Below, in pieces: positions 1 to 10,805 of a stretch of DNA of 64,000 nt. Every line of letters begins with the position of its first letter. Within the stretch, counting starts at the first letter, position 1. Position numbers and translations under genes: made by a program. The notes beneath the pieces were generated by a model. It did no database searches and was not told where the DNA came from. It was given only the letters and a program-made list of their open reading frames with translations. Origin of the DNA: Primulina eburnea (Eukaryota; Streptophyta; Magnoliopsida; Lamiales; Gesneriaceae); the NCBI RefSeq assembly GCF_022965805.1, contig NC_133101.1, positions 4,960,001 to 5,024,000 on the forward strand. Direction: 5' to 3'.

Positions 1-1852
1 TTGGAAACGTCCTAAGGCGACCTGGTTACGATTATGGTAAAAAAATCTTGTGACTCGTCGAGTCCGACTCGTCAGGTTGAACGGGTCTTACTCGTCTGGT
101 CATACAATAATTTATTTTTTATTATTGCATTTGAAATCAACAACCATAGATAATATAAACATTTATTATTTATATTTTTTCATCAATATATTAATGCTCG
201 TGATATTTATTTATTTTCGAATTAATGGAACATATGCACTAATATTTGTGAATTTTTTTCAAAAAATTTAATGATGCTGGTGAACAATTATCCGATATTT
301 ATTATCTTACTTTTCTTTTAGTTTTCTCACATTGTTGCAATATCGCATGCATTTTTAGTGAACATATCAAATATAGTGATGATACTTTAGTTCAATGTAT
401 TTACGTCATTAAAGCAAAATGAGAAATATTTTTTTAGAAATTCTGAAATATTTTTATGTGTTTTTGTTTTAACCATAGACTTAAATCAGATGGTGAAATG
501 TTAACATTATATTATAATTCTTTAGACTCCACTATGGAAATAGTTCTTAATATCTCATTGATTTTGTTTTATATATATGTTAGACAAATTACTCCATATG
601 AATCACAAAACCACTGTCATTACTAATATTTCTTGTAAACTTACTAAAACACAATTTTTATTAAGAGAATGAACGAAACGTCCACGAGGATCCTCCAGTC
701 AGAAACTTGATAATTATTTTATTATCACTGCTTTTGATTTTAATAATGTATATGAGGAAACTTTTACAATAGTGCGATGGTGGTTGCAAAAAACACAAAT
801 ATATATAATTTGTCTATAATGACAAAAAAATTCTAGTTTGCCCTGTTTCAATGGTTACAATGTAACAAGCTTTAGTATTTGAGGAAATACATTGGATGAG
901 AGAATTCTTAAGGTCAAAAACTTTAGAAGTTCAATATTTTCTCAATAGTTGATCAAAAACCACTAGCGCGCCGAACACAACATAATAAAAGTGATGAAGA
1001 AAACCAAGTAAAAAATGAAGGAACATTCGGAACAACGACGAGAGAAAATGCGAATAAATGTGATTGAGCATAATGAAATGTAATAGAATTTTTATATAAG
1101 ATGTTAAAATTTAAAATATAATAGATTTTTTTCATTGAGAAAATGTAATAGATTTTTGTATTAAGATAATGAAGCATTTGATATAGTTCTATAAGTGCAA
1201 CTGATAAGTGTCATTTTTACATATTTTAAATTTTAATTTTTTATTGCAAGAGTTTAGAGTATTGAGTCTGCATTTTATCATTTTTATTTATAATTTATGC
1301 ATATTGTTTGTCTTTCACATGTTTTGGTTGATTAATAGGTAGAATTGATCAAACAAAAAAAAATTATTGGGGAAGTTGCGAGGAGGGTGCGCTAGGGCGA
1401 GTAATCATGCTCGTCCCAACGTGAAAATGAAGAAGATTTGCATGAAAGAAGCGGCAATACGATATATTTTTGTGCGCCCCTCAGCACCAAGCAGCTCGCG
1501 CTTGGGAGGTAAAATTGGATCGACCTAGCGCGACAAGATACGTCGATTGGAGCACTAGTTATCTCTAGTTCATAATCAAGACAATATAATTTTTGCATCA
1601 AATACAGTATCAATCTCCAATCCATCTATTTAAAAATACTATTCTCGAAATATTATTTTAATTATATATATAAATTCTCACGATTTATTTAATATTTATT
1701 TATAAATTCAATAATATAATATAATTACAAATCTAACTTGATATATTTAATATTATATCGAAAATAAATATAACTATAACAACTTATTTCAATAATTAAT
1801 TTAAATATTTATATTAATTTAATTATTTAATTTAAATTTAATTCGATTCATA

Positions 1853-1856
<4 letters not shown>
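1..1856. other. AT-rich stretch without recognisable gene
   Basis: No reading frame longer than about 80 codons and no motif I recognise. The DNA is strongly AT-rich apart from two GC-richer islands near 10-110 and 1375-1560. It is probably decayed transposon sequence, but I cannot name a family. Confidence 0.5.

Positions 1857-1915
<59 letters not shown>
1857..1915. repeat. (TA)n microsatellite
   Basis: A nearly uninterrupted TA dinucleotide run of about 55 bp. It is followed directly by ATGTATGTA, which is the target of the Cassandra-like TRIM insertion next to it. Confidence 0.95.
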
Positions 1916-1925
<10 letters not shown>

Positions 1926-1996
1926 GACGTCCCAGATTCGACGACTGTCTTCACTGTATCAAGACGGGTCTTTCCAGCGTGCTTATGTTCTCACTC

Positions 1997-2110
1997 ACAC
2001 GCACCCTGGGAAACTTCCCAGGAGGTCACCCATCCCAAAATTGTCCCAAGTCAAGCACGCTTAACTTTGGAGTTCTTATGTGATGAGCTACCGAAGAGAA
2101 GATGCACTTT
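1997..2110 (-). ncRNA. 5S rRNA-like domain in left LTR of TRIM
   Basis: The reverse strand reads as a diverged plant 5S rRNA. The segment around 2016-2034 matches the conserved 3' part of 5S (GATGGGTGACCTCCTGGGAAG type) and 2056-2085 matches the AGAACTCC...GTTAAGCGTGCTTG internal-promoter part. The middle is diverged. In Cassandra elements this domain retains pol III promoter boxes; I do not call it a working 5S gene. Confidence 0.75.
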
Positions 2111-2463
2111 CGTGATATGAGTAGTACCAATCAAATCTTTTAAGCCCTCTTCAACTGTACAGTCCATTACATTGAACAGTCTCGGAATCCCTCTCATTCC
2201 CGTGTGGGTCGGTTCATTCATGTTTCCTCCACCTAGAAGCCTGCCAGGAGCCGCTCATTGTCCGTGCAACTGATGGCACCGGCGATAACCCTCCGCCCTC
2301 TTCGGTCCCGGGCCTCACAAGCCCACCAGCTTCCGTTTGGTTCGTCCCCGAACCACACCGTACTTAGAGAGGTCGGCTCTGATACCACTTGTAACGCCCC
2401 AGATTCGACGACTGTCCTCACTGTATCATGACGAGTCTTTTCTGCGTGCTTATGTCCTCACTC

Positions 2464-2575
2464 ACACGCACCCTGGGAAACTTCCCAGGAGGTCTCCCAT
2501 CCCAAAATTGCCCCAAGTCAAGCACGTTTAACTTTGGAGTTCTTATGTGATGAGCTACTGAAAAGAAGATGCACC
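2464..2575 (-). ncRNA. 5S rRNA-like domain in right LTR of TRIM
   Basis: Second copy of the same 5S-like domain, in the 5' LTR of the minus-oriented element. It is close to the left copy but carries changes inside conserved 5S positions, for example the conserved GGTCACCCATC reads GGTCTCCCATC here. Confidence 0.72.
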
Positions 2576-2873
2576 TTCGTGATATGAGTAGTACCAATCA
2601 AATCTTTTAAGCCCTCTTCAACTGTCCATTACATTGAATAGTCTCGGAATCCCTCTCATTCCCGTGTGGGTCGATTCATTCATGTTCCCTCCACCTAGAA
2701 GCCTGCGAGGAGCCGCTCATTATCCGTGCAACTGATGGCACTGGCGATCACCCCCCGCCCTCTTCGGTTCCGGGCCTCACAATGTATGTATGTATGTTAG
2801 AGTATTATATGGAGAAACTTCAAATAAATCTCCAATGCTTAATTTCAAGAGTCCCATTATAAGTAATGGTCTG

Positions 2874-3224
2874 TGTAGGACCGAGCGCTTGTTGTTTTAC
2901 CAAAATCTATAGCTAGTGGTAATGGTGCAACTCAAATTTTTTAAACCGCACAACAGCTCAAGCACCACGGTTCGATCGCTTTACTAAGCAGGGACAATTA
3001 TTGCACCTAACAATCCCCCCTCCCAATAAGTGCACTCATTGCAATCAATGAGAATCGAACCCGAGACTTTGGCTCTGATACCAATTATAGGACCGAGCGC
3101 TTGTCGCTTTACCAAAAGCTATAGCTAGTGGTAATGGTGCAACTCAAATCTTTTAAACCGCACAGCAGCTCAAGCACCGCGGTTCGATCGCTCTACTAAG
3201 CAGGGATAATTATTGCACCCAACA
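2874..3224 (-). mobile_element. Miniature TRIM, 351 bp, 139-bp LTRs
   Basis: Two direct repeats of exactly 139 bp (2874-3012 and 3086-3224) flank a 73-bp interior. The interior begins at its left with a C-rich tract that is a polypurine tract on the minus strand (GGGAGGGGGGA) and ends with GGCTCTGATACCA (3071-3083), the complement of an initiator-Met tRNA primer-binding site. A 5-bp target duplication, GTCTG, occurs at 2869-2873 and 3225-3229. The right LTR begins TA instead of TG, probably by mutation. There is no ORF. It is close to the minimum a reverse-transcribed LTR element could be. I do not recognise the family. Confidence 0.88.
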
Positions 3225-3229
3225 GTCTG

Positions 3230-4020
3230 GCTCTCTAGTTTTAACTTAATTTAGTTGTCAATTCTTCAATCGCCTAAAAATTCCAAAATACCCCAAATAA
3301 CATATGAAAAATCATGTGATATTCATCTTATTTATAGAAATTCGTGTGTCTCAATCTCTCTACTTCCTCTGAGAATCTCAATTTCTCTACTTCCCTTAAA
3401 ATCACCGCCTAAATCCTTTCTGGCTCTTCTCATTTTCTCTTCTTCTCCTTAAATTAGTTGAAATTTTATCATTCTTGTTTAGGAATAAAAAACCTGAAAT
3501 TTCTTCCCAATGTAGAGGGGAAAATTGATGAATAAGAAATTTATACATGGTTAAGCGAATATAAAGAATGAACAACTATTTCGATTGATGATGCTAATTT
3601 GACCATAGAATGTGTTATGAATGAAATATACGAGATACATGTCTGGATCAATCAGAGAATGAATTAAAGTTGAGCTATTTACAAGAAGTAGATACTTGCA
3701 AACCATGCCCAATCTATATACGAAATTCAAGATCCTCAAGAACATATCTATCATTTGGTAATTCGCGTACTAGACTTGTTTTGCATGTGGAAGTCATTAA
3801 GATTTGTGATATTGGAGTTAATAAAGAATAAAATAATGACAGCAATGTGCATTTTGGATATGTGGAGGGTAGTGTTATGAATTTTGATATAAATGTAGAA
3901 GGTAGAAGAAGAGAATGTGATTTTGATGCAAATGCAAATGTTGAATGTGGGTTGAATGTGGAAGAAAATAATTGATTTTGATATGAGTGCGAGCAATACA
4001 AAAAGAGAATTCAAATCATT
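3230..4020. other. Intergenic / decayed 5' side of MULE
   Basis: AT-rich with no intact frame. The right half (about 3480-4020) leads into the recognisable MULE transposase relic and may be its eroded 5' region. No terminal inverted repeat was found here. Confidence 0.4.
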
Positions 4021-4436
4021 TTGGAATTCAAATTTATTGTAACATACACACTTGTGACCTTTCTGACAGACAATGAAGGCACCACAAGAAAGTTATGTTG
4101 TATTTGTAGATGTATTGCTAGAAAATTTTAGAGGGCAATAAATCACTCCCGCACCAAAAAACAATAATGACGATGATGCAAAATAAAGGGCTTGGTGTTG
4201 GCTATTACAAAGCTTGGAAGGTCAAGGAAATTACTCTTAATCATTTGAGAGGAGATCCAGAAGAGAGTTACAGAACTTTTCTAGCTTATTTATTTGTTAA
4301 GTAAGTGAACAATGATACTCATTTGGAGACCGACTCCAGTTGAAGATTTAAATAAATGTTCCTAGTTAATCTTGATTTGGTAACTATCTCTGACATACAT
4401 GATGTCATTATCAGCGCAATTATCGTTGTGTACAAG

Positions 4437-6241
4437 TGTAATAGCCGAGCCCGGTGTACGGTATGGTTTAAGATTTTGTATGATTATTGGCTATTTGGGT
4501 AAGTTTATGTATAGTTTGGATGTTAAGAGTTTCGAGTTATGATTTATAGTATGGTTGGTTATAGATGATGTGCAGTGTTATTGTAGCGGCGTTACGATTA
4601 AATTCATGATAAATGGTATATTGATCCAAATGAGGTGAGGCCAATTGGAGTGGTTAGATAAGACATAAGGCTATAACTTTCTTATTTTGAGTTTTGTTCA
4701 AATCATTGTGGAAGGTAAGCCAAAAGTGTCCCGAAGTGTGTCGTGTGATTCGACGTTCCTCCAGTGACACAGGTTGGGAGATTTAGTATAACTTTTTACT
4801 CCGACCTCCAAATGATCTGAAATTTTGGGAGAGTCAAGATAAGACATAGAGCTACAACTTTGTAGTTTACCACTTTTTCCAATTCGGACGGGAAGAGGCG
4901 TTTCTGAGGCGATCTTTGTAGAAGCTGTGCACAGAGTAAGATTTGGTCCGAAGGTAGAGCGCACCCGCGGTCATGTAAGGACCGCACCCGCGGTCCCAGT
5001 GGTTCAGAAATTGATATTTGGTCGTAGGCTTGGCGCACCCGCGGTCCTTGTGTTGCCGCACCCGCGGTGGAGGTATGGGCGAGATATTTAGTGCTTTTTG
5101 GAGTGGTTGGCCATCACTTTACCTTTTTCTCTTCTCTTTCATTTCGAATTCTCTCCATTTCTTAGGGTTTTCCCTCATTTCTTTCATTTCCTATCTTCAA
5201 TCCAAGCGTTTAGTTTGCGATTCGACCTGAGATCGACGTTCTCCGTGGTATAAGGAAGCTTAGGTAAGTTTTTGGTGCGATTCTATTAAAGTTTTGAGTT
5301 AAGGGTTGACTTGGGCTTGATGTTTGAGTTGATTAATGGATTATTTGACTTGTATTTGTGGATATAGAGTTGATATTGGTATTATTTATGGATTATTGTT
5401 GTAGGTGGTGACCAAGAGCTAAGTTTGAGGTGTTCTATTGGTTTGTAAGTGGAATTTCATCTTTTTTGCTCACATGATATTATATGTATTGTGTTTTAAA
5501 GATTTTAAAGTGATATTCCCTTCCATTGATCCATTGTTATGTATTGATTTCATTGATTATCTATTGGAGGTATTGTATATCTCACTATTGTTAAAGGGAA
5601 TACAAGAGAAAATATGAGATTGTGAAAGGACGGCCTTAAATGCTATTCAGAGTTCAAATGTTTTTATTGGATTGATTAATCATAGTCAGAGCATTGCATG
5701 CAATTAGATGATCATCGACCATAGGCTTTTATCCCTCAGAGTTATCGGTTTATATCGATAGGGATATTAGCACCAGAGCAGAGATACTATTGATATCAAT
5801 CCAACCAGAGAAAAGAGAATACCATCTTATTGCTCTCTTATTGATATGCTATTGCTACAGTTACTGCTACAGTATTCATGTTTCAGAGTTGATGGTATTT
5901 ATGATTTCAAAGTCATGTTTTACAGAGTATACTATGTATCATTGCTATGTAAGAGTTCCACTTGCTGAGATTTATTCTCATTTCAGTTATTTCATGTGAT
6001 GCAGATAAGAGTGACCGACCAGGACAGTGATCGTGGATGGGAGTCATATGCATGCACCGTTGGAAGGAAGATTTTGGCATGATCATAAGAATGATATTTT
6101 GTATTTTGTTATGTCATTTAAATGATCATGTATTGCTATTTTGTAAACATTTTTATGAAATGTATTTTGAAACTCCTTCCATATTTTAAAAGAAAATTTT
6201 ATTTCCGCTGTATTTTTAATGTTACGGGTCAGGGTGTCACA
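4437..6241 (+). repeat. 5' LTR of deleted gypsy element
   Basis: Begins TGTAATAGCC and ends GTGTCACA, immediately before the initiator-Met tRNA primer-binding site. Contains four copies of CACCCGCGGT between 4960 and 5070. Confidence 0.9.
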
Positions 6242-6407
6242 TTTAGTGGTATCAGAGCGGTGTTCTTCGGACCAATGCATATGACTTCGTCTACTTTCAA
6301 CTGTCCGGGTATGTTTTCTTGCATCTATCCATTGTTATATATTGATATGTCTTTTGTGAGCACATTGTAGAGTAGAGGATGCCACCTAAGAGGAAAGCAG
6401 TAGAGGT

Positions 6408-6959
6408 ATGATCGCCAGTGCAGGTACTTCGCTGGTCCTTCCTTTTAGTTCTTGTCTTGAGGCTGAGAGATTGCTGTGTAGAGGTTGTGATGGGTTTTTG
6501 GCTTCTATTGTTGATGTGGATAGTATGGTTAAGTTGAATATTGATGATATTGATGTGGTGAGAGAGTTTGTTGATGTGTTTGAGAATGATGTGCCGGGTT
6601 TGCCTCCGGACAGAGATGGGGAGTTTGTGATTGCTTTGATGGTTCCGAGGACCATTGCTCGTTTATCAGCGTTGGTTATTAGGGCTACATTGACGGACAT
6701 GATCCGTAGAGAGCAGACTGACGAGGTTCAGTTGTTAGAGATTAGAACTAGAGTAGAGGAGAGAGGTACCTTAGAGTTTAGAGTGTATGGTGATGGTTTG
6801 GTGACTTTCAGAGGTCGTATTTGTGTTCCTGTGTCGATCGTGATTGGTCGTGACCCTAGATTTACTTCAGAGTTTTGGAAGAGTTTGCTTAGAGCTATGG
6901 GTTCGCGGTTAGCATTTAGTACAGCTTATCACCCTCAGAGTGACGGTCCGTCACTCTGA
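6408..6959 (+). pseudogene. Chimeric gypsy pol remnant ORF (183 aa)
   Basis: One open frame stitched from non-adjacent pol segments. Residues ~20-85 match the protease/reverse-transcriptase junction of plant gypsy elements (RLLCRGCDGFLASIVDV, VDVFENDVPGLPPDRD). Residues ~95-145 match the region between RNase H and integrase (RICVPVS). Residues ~146-180 match the late integrase core (RDPRFTSEFW, LAFSTAYHPQSDG), ending at a stop. Downstream, 6959-7071 keeps the C-terminal tail in another frame (ATWEPEVEMRERYPELF). Neither the reverse-transcriptase active site nor the full integrase triad survives, so no enzymatic activity is expected. The frame may be open only because deletions happened to keep it. 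Confidence 0.8.
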
Positions 6960-7115
6960 GGAACAAAGAGATCGGCATTGTTAAAGTCATTTGGAGGAAT
7001 CATTTGATAGAAGAGGCTACGTGGGAACCAGAGGTTGAGATGAGAGAGAGGTATCCTGAGTTGTTCGTGTAGTGACGTCAATTTCGCGGACGAAATTCCT
7101 CTAAGGAGGGGAGAT

Positions 7116-8897
7116 TGTAATAGCCGAGCCCGGTGTACGGTATGGTTTAAGATTTTGTATGATTATTGGCTATTTGGGTAAGTTTATGTATAGTTTGGAT
7201 GTTAAGAGTTTCGAGTTATGATTTATAGTATGGTTGGTTATAGATGATGTGCAGTGTTATTGTAGCGGCGTTACGATTAAATTCATGATAAATGGTATAT
7301 TGATCCAAATGAGGTGAGGCCAATTGGAGTGGTTAGATAAGACATAAGGCTATAACTTTCTTATTTTGAGTTTTGTTCAAATCATTGTGGAAGGTAAGCC
7401 AAAAGTGTCCCGAAGTGTGTCGTGTGATTCGACGTTCCTCCAGTGACACAGGTTGGGAGATTTAGTATAACTTTTTACTCCGACTTCCAAATGATCTGAA
7501 ATTTTGGGAGAGTCAAGATAAGACATAGAGCTACAACTTTGTAGTTAACCACTTTTTCCAATTCGGACGGGAAGAGGCGTTTCTGAGGCGATCTTTGTAG
7601 AAGCTGTGCGCAGAGTAAGATTTGGTCCGAAGGTAGAGCGCACCCGCGGTCATGTAAGGACCGCACCCGCGGTCCCAGTGGTTCAGAAATTGATATTTGG
7701 TCGTAGGCTTGGCGCACCCGCGGTGGAGGTATGGGCGAGATATTTAGTGCTTTTTGGAGTGGTTGGCCATCACTTTACCTTTTTCTCTTCTCTTTCATTT
7801 CGAATTCTCTCCATTTCTTAGGGTTTTCCCTCATTTCTTTCATTTCCTATCTTCAATCCAAGCGTTTAGTTTGCGATTCGACCTGAGATCGACGTTCTCC
7901 GTGGTATAAGGAAGCTTAGGTAAGTTTTTGGTGCGATTCTATTAAAGTTTTGAGTTAAGGGTTGACTTGGGCTTGATGTTTGAGTTGATTAATGGATTAT
8001 TTGACTTGTATTTGTGGATATAGAGTTGATATTGGTATTATTTATGGATTATTGTTGTAGGTGGTGACCAAGAGCTAAGTTTGAGGTGTTCTATTGGTTT
8101 GTAAGTGGAATTTCATCCTTTTTGCTCACATGATATTATATGTATTGTGTTTTAAAGATTTTAAAGTGATATTCCCTTCCATTGATCCATTGTTATGTAT
8201 TGATTTCATTGATTATCTATTGGAGGTATTGTATATCTCACTATTGTTAAAGGGAATACAAGAGAAAATATGAGATTGTGAAAGGACGGCCTTAAATGCT
8301 ATTCAGAGTTCAAATGTTTTTATTGGATTGATTAATCATAGTCAGAGCATTGCATGCAATTAGATGATCATCGACCATAGGCTTTTATCCCTCAGAGTTA
8401 TCGGTTTATATCGATAGGGATATTAGCACCAGAGCAGAGATACTATTGATATCAATCCAACCAGAGAAAAGAGAATACCATCTTATTGCTATCTTATTGA
8501 TATGCTATTGCTACAGTTATTGCTACAGTATTCATGTTTCAGAGTTGATGGTATTTATGATTTCAAAGTCATGTTTTACAGAGTATACTATGTATCATTG
8601 CTATGTAAGAGTTCCACTTGCTGAGATTTATTCTCATTTCAGTTATTTCATGTGATGCAGATAAGAGTGACCGACCAGGACAGTGATCGTGGATGGGAGT
8701 CATATGCATGCACCGTTGGAAGGAAGATTTTGGCATGATTATAAGAATGATATTTTGTATTTTGTTATGTCATTTAAATGATCATGTATTGCTATTTTGT
8801 AAACATTTTTATGAAATGTATTTTGAAACTCCTTCCATATTTTAAAAGAAAATTTTATTTCCGCTGTATTTTTAATGTTACGGGTCAGGGTGTCACA
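7116..8897 (+). repeat. 3' LTR of deleted gypsy element
   Basis: Near-identical to the 5' LTR but 23 bp shorter, having lost one CACCCGCGGT copy. Preceded by a polypurine tract and followed by the target duplication ACAAG. Confidence 0.9.
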
Positions 8898-9272
8898 ACA
8901 AGCACTCGCATCATCTACATCTTTCGCAAAATATCGCTACTCATTCCGACATACATATGCTTGCAAAATGACCGACTTTAACATGTTGTATGAGAAGCTG
9001 AAAAATAAACACCCAAATGTGGCTGCATGAAAATCAATATGTCTGACAAAAGGTCTAAAACTTTTAACCGACGTGATATTATGACAACTAAGTGGGCCGA
9101 GTCAATAAATTCTAGATTGTCTGATGAAATAGAGCTGTCAATATATCATAACCTTGTTGAATGCACTTCAAAATATGGTTTCATTTTGGTTCAACAAAAA
9201 ACACCACACAACTACAAAGTTATCTTCAAGAGTTAACTCCATCCATAGAGTTGATTTTGTGAACTATGTTTG

Positions 9273-10703
9273 TGTAGTGACCCGTTCCAGAATCACCTAC
9301 TAATCAAAAACTAAGCATGCAATTAACCTAATTAACAATAATCAGAGATAACAGCGGAAAAATACCAACAAAATAATGGTTATACAACCCAATCGAAGTC
9401 TAGAATAACTCAAAATAAAAATACCCAATACCACCAAATCGAATCAAAACAATACCGATAAACTAACCAACCAGCTACTCAACGTCCTCCTCCTGCTCCT
9501 CCTGAGCTGTCCAACCTGAGGCCTGCCCCGTGGGAATGGGGTGTCCAAGAATAAACAAAACCGAGGACGTGAGCGATAAGAACGCCCAGTACAAAAGTAT
9601 GAGTATACAGACCTATATGAAATGCACATGCTATGATCATGATACCAGGGTAGTCAAGAAACAGGAGTCACAAAAGGATCTCAACAATGCTCAGTCTAGA
9701 GGCGCCAAGTGGATAGTGCCGCGCGGTCCAACCTCTGGGTCACTGCATCCACTACAAGACAGACGTGGACCTAAAATGTCCCGGACCACCGAAGCCCTCC
9801 CGACCCGTCGGCCACTGTGTACTCTCGGTGTCCATGCGTCCACAAGACAGGGCTGAGCGGCCCCAAGATATAGCTTATCTCGAAAGAGATACAGCTCAAC
9901 AGTAAAGGCTATCGCAAAGGAGAATACGGCTCAACATGAAATGCAACGTGCAGTAATAAACGTGACATAATAGCATGCATCATATGACATATATCAATGC
10001 ACCACATAATCATGCAACACATATAAGAATGTATACTCAACCAGGATATCTCGGATAGTACTTTCGTACCTCTATCACAGCAATCCTAATTCACTGGAAC
10101 AACCAGACAACAGGTCTAATCCAAGCCTATTCATCAAGTGAAAACCATCACTAAACTTATCTACCAGACTTAACTAGATAATCCTGAGATAAATACTGAT
10201 AAAATTCCAAACCTTCGTCCGTCGCTAGCCCGCTGATGCCGCTAGCTCCCAACTAGAGCACAGCTCTGCTACAAGACCAGCAGCTCCCCGCTAGTGCCCA
10301 AATCTCGGAACAAGACTAGAACCTGTCAGAAACGACTGAAATGCTATGGAATTCTCTGAATTGGCGAGTCAAAATGAGGAAATCCGACCACTATTTATAG
10401 GCCATGTTCGGATCGTCCGAACCCTCTTCGGAACGTCCGAACTCTTACGTGTCCATCAGCTCTTGACACCTCATGTTCGGATCCTCCGAACCTACACTTC
10501 GGATCGTCCGAACTCCCACGTGTCCAGCTGCTCTTGACACCTCATGATCGGATCCACCTAACCCACTTCGGACCTTCCGAACTCTTCGGTGCTTCCGAAC
10601 CATCTTCGGTCCGTCCGGTCATGACTCGGTCAAAATTACACATTAAACCTTCTTAATCACCATTAATCCGTTAATTACCCAATTTGGGATTCGGGCTACT
10701 ACA
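9273..10703 (-). repeat. 3' LTR (left) of gag-only gypsy element
   Basis: On the + strand it starts TGTAGTGACCCG and ends GGGCTACTACA. Contains an array of TTCGGA-NNN-TCCGAA palindromes at 10407-10620. Confidence 0.92.
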
Positions 10704-10805
10704 TTCTCCCCCCCTAAAAAAACGATTTCGTCCTCGAAATCAGGCAAGAGAATAAAACACCATTGTAATACACTGCAAATATTCTTCATTACAACTGTAT
10801 AACAA

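Larger units (their letters stand above)
1923..2781 (-). mobile_element. Cassandra-like TRIM retrotransposon with 5S rRNA-like LTRs
   Basis: Complete terminal-repeat retrotransposon in miniature, 859 bp. The LTRs are 1923-2319 (397 bp) and 2390-2781 (392 bp), both TG...CA. They flank a ~70-bp interior whose right end carries a primer-binding site for initiator-Met tRNA in reverse orientation (GGCTCTGATACCA, 2375-2387). An exact 5-bp target duplication, ATGTA, lies at 1918-1922 and 2782-2786. Each LTR contains, on the minus strand, a stretch matching plant 5S rRNA (see separate entries), the hallmark of the Cassandra TRIM family. There is no coding capacity, so mobility depends on proteins from other elements. 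The LTRs differ by a 5-bp indel and scattered substitutions, so the insertion is not brand-new. Confidence 0.9.
4437..8897 (+). mobile_element. Internally deleted Ty3/gypsy LTR retrotransposon
   Basis: Complete element boundaries with gutted coding region. The LTRs are 4437-6241 (1805 bp) and 7116-8897 (1782 bp), both TGTAATAGCC...GGTGTCACA. The target duplication ACAAG is exact (4432-4436 and 8898-8902). The primer-binding site TGGTATCAGAGCG starts at about 6247, and the polypurine tract AAGGAGGGGAGA lies just before 7116. The 874-bp interior keeps a gag start (MPPKRKAVE at 6379) and joined scraps of reverse transcriptase, linker and integrase. The LTRs are nearly identical; the main difference is a 23-bp deletion between short GC-rich repeats in the right LTR. 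The pre-tract motif CGGACGAAATT and the integrase tail suggest a chromovirus (Tekay/del-like), by inference. Confidence 0.92.

Noticed and set aside
3551..4014. Overlapping minus-strand ORFs of 67-95 aa
   Set aside because: Low-complexity Ser/Leu/Ile-rich frames antisense to the decayed MULE region.
9530..9856. 108-aa ORF repeated identically at 12189-12515
   Set aside because: Both lie inside the gypsy LTRs; their identity reflects LTR identity and the frame has no known domain.
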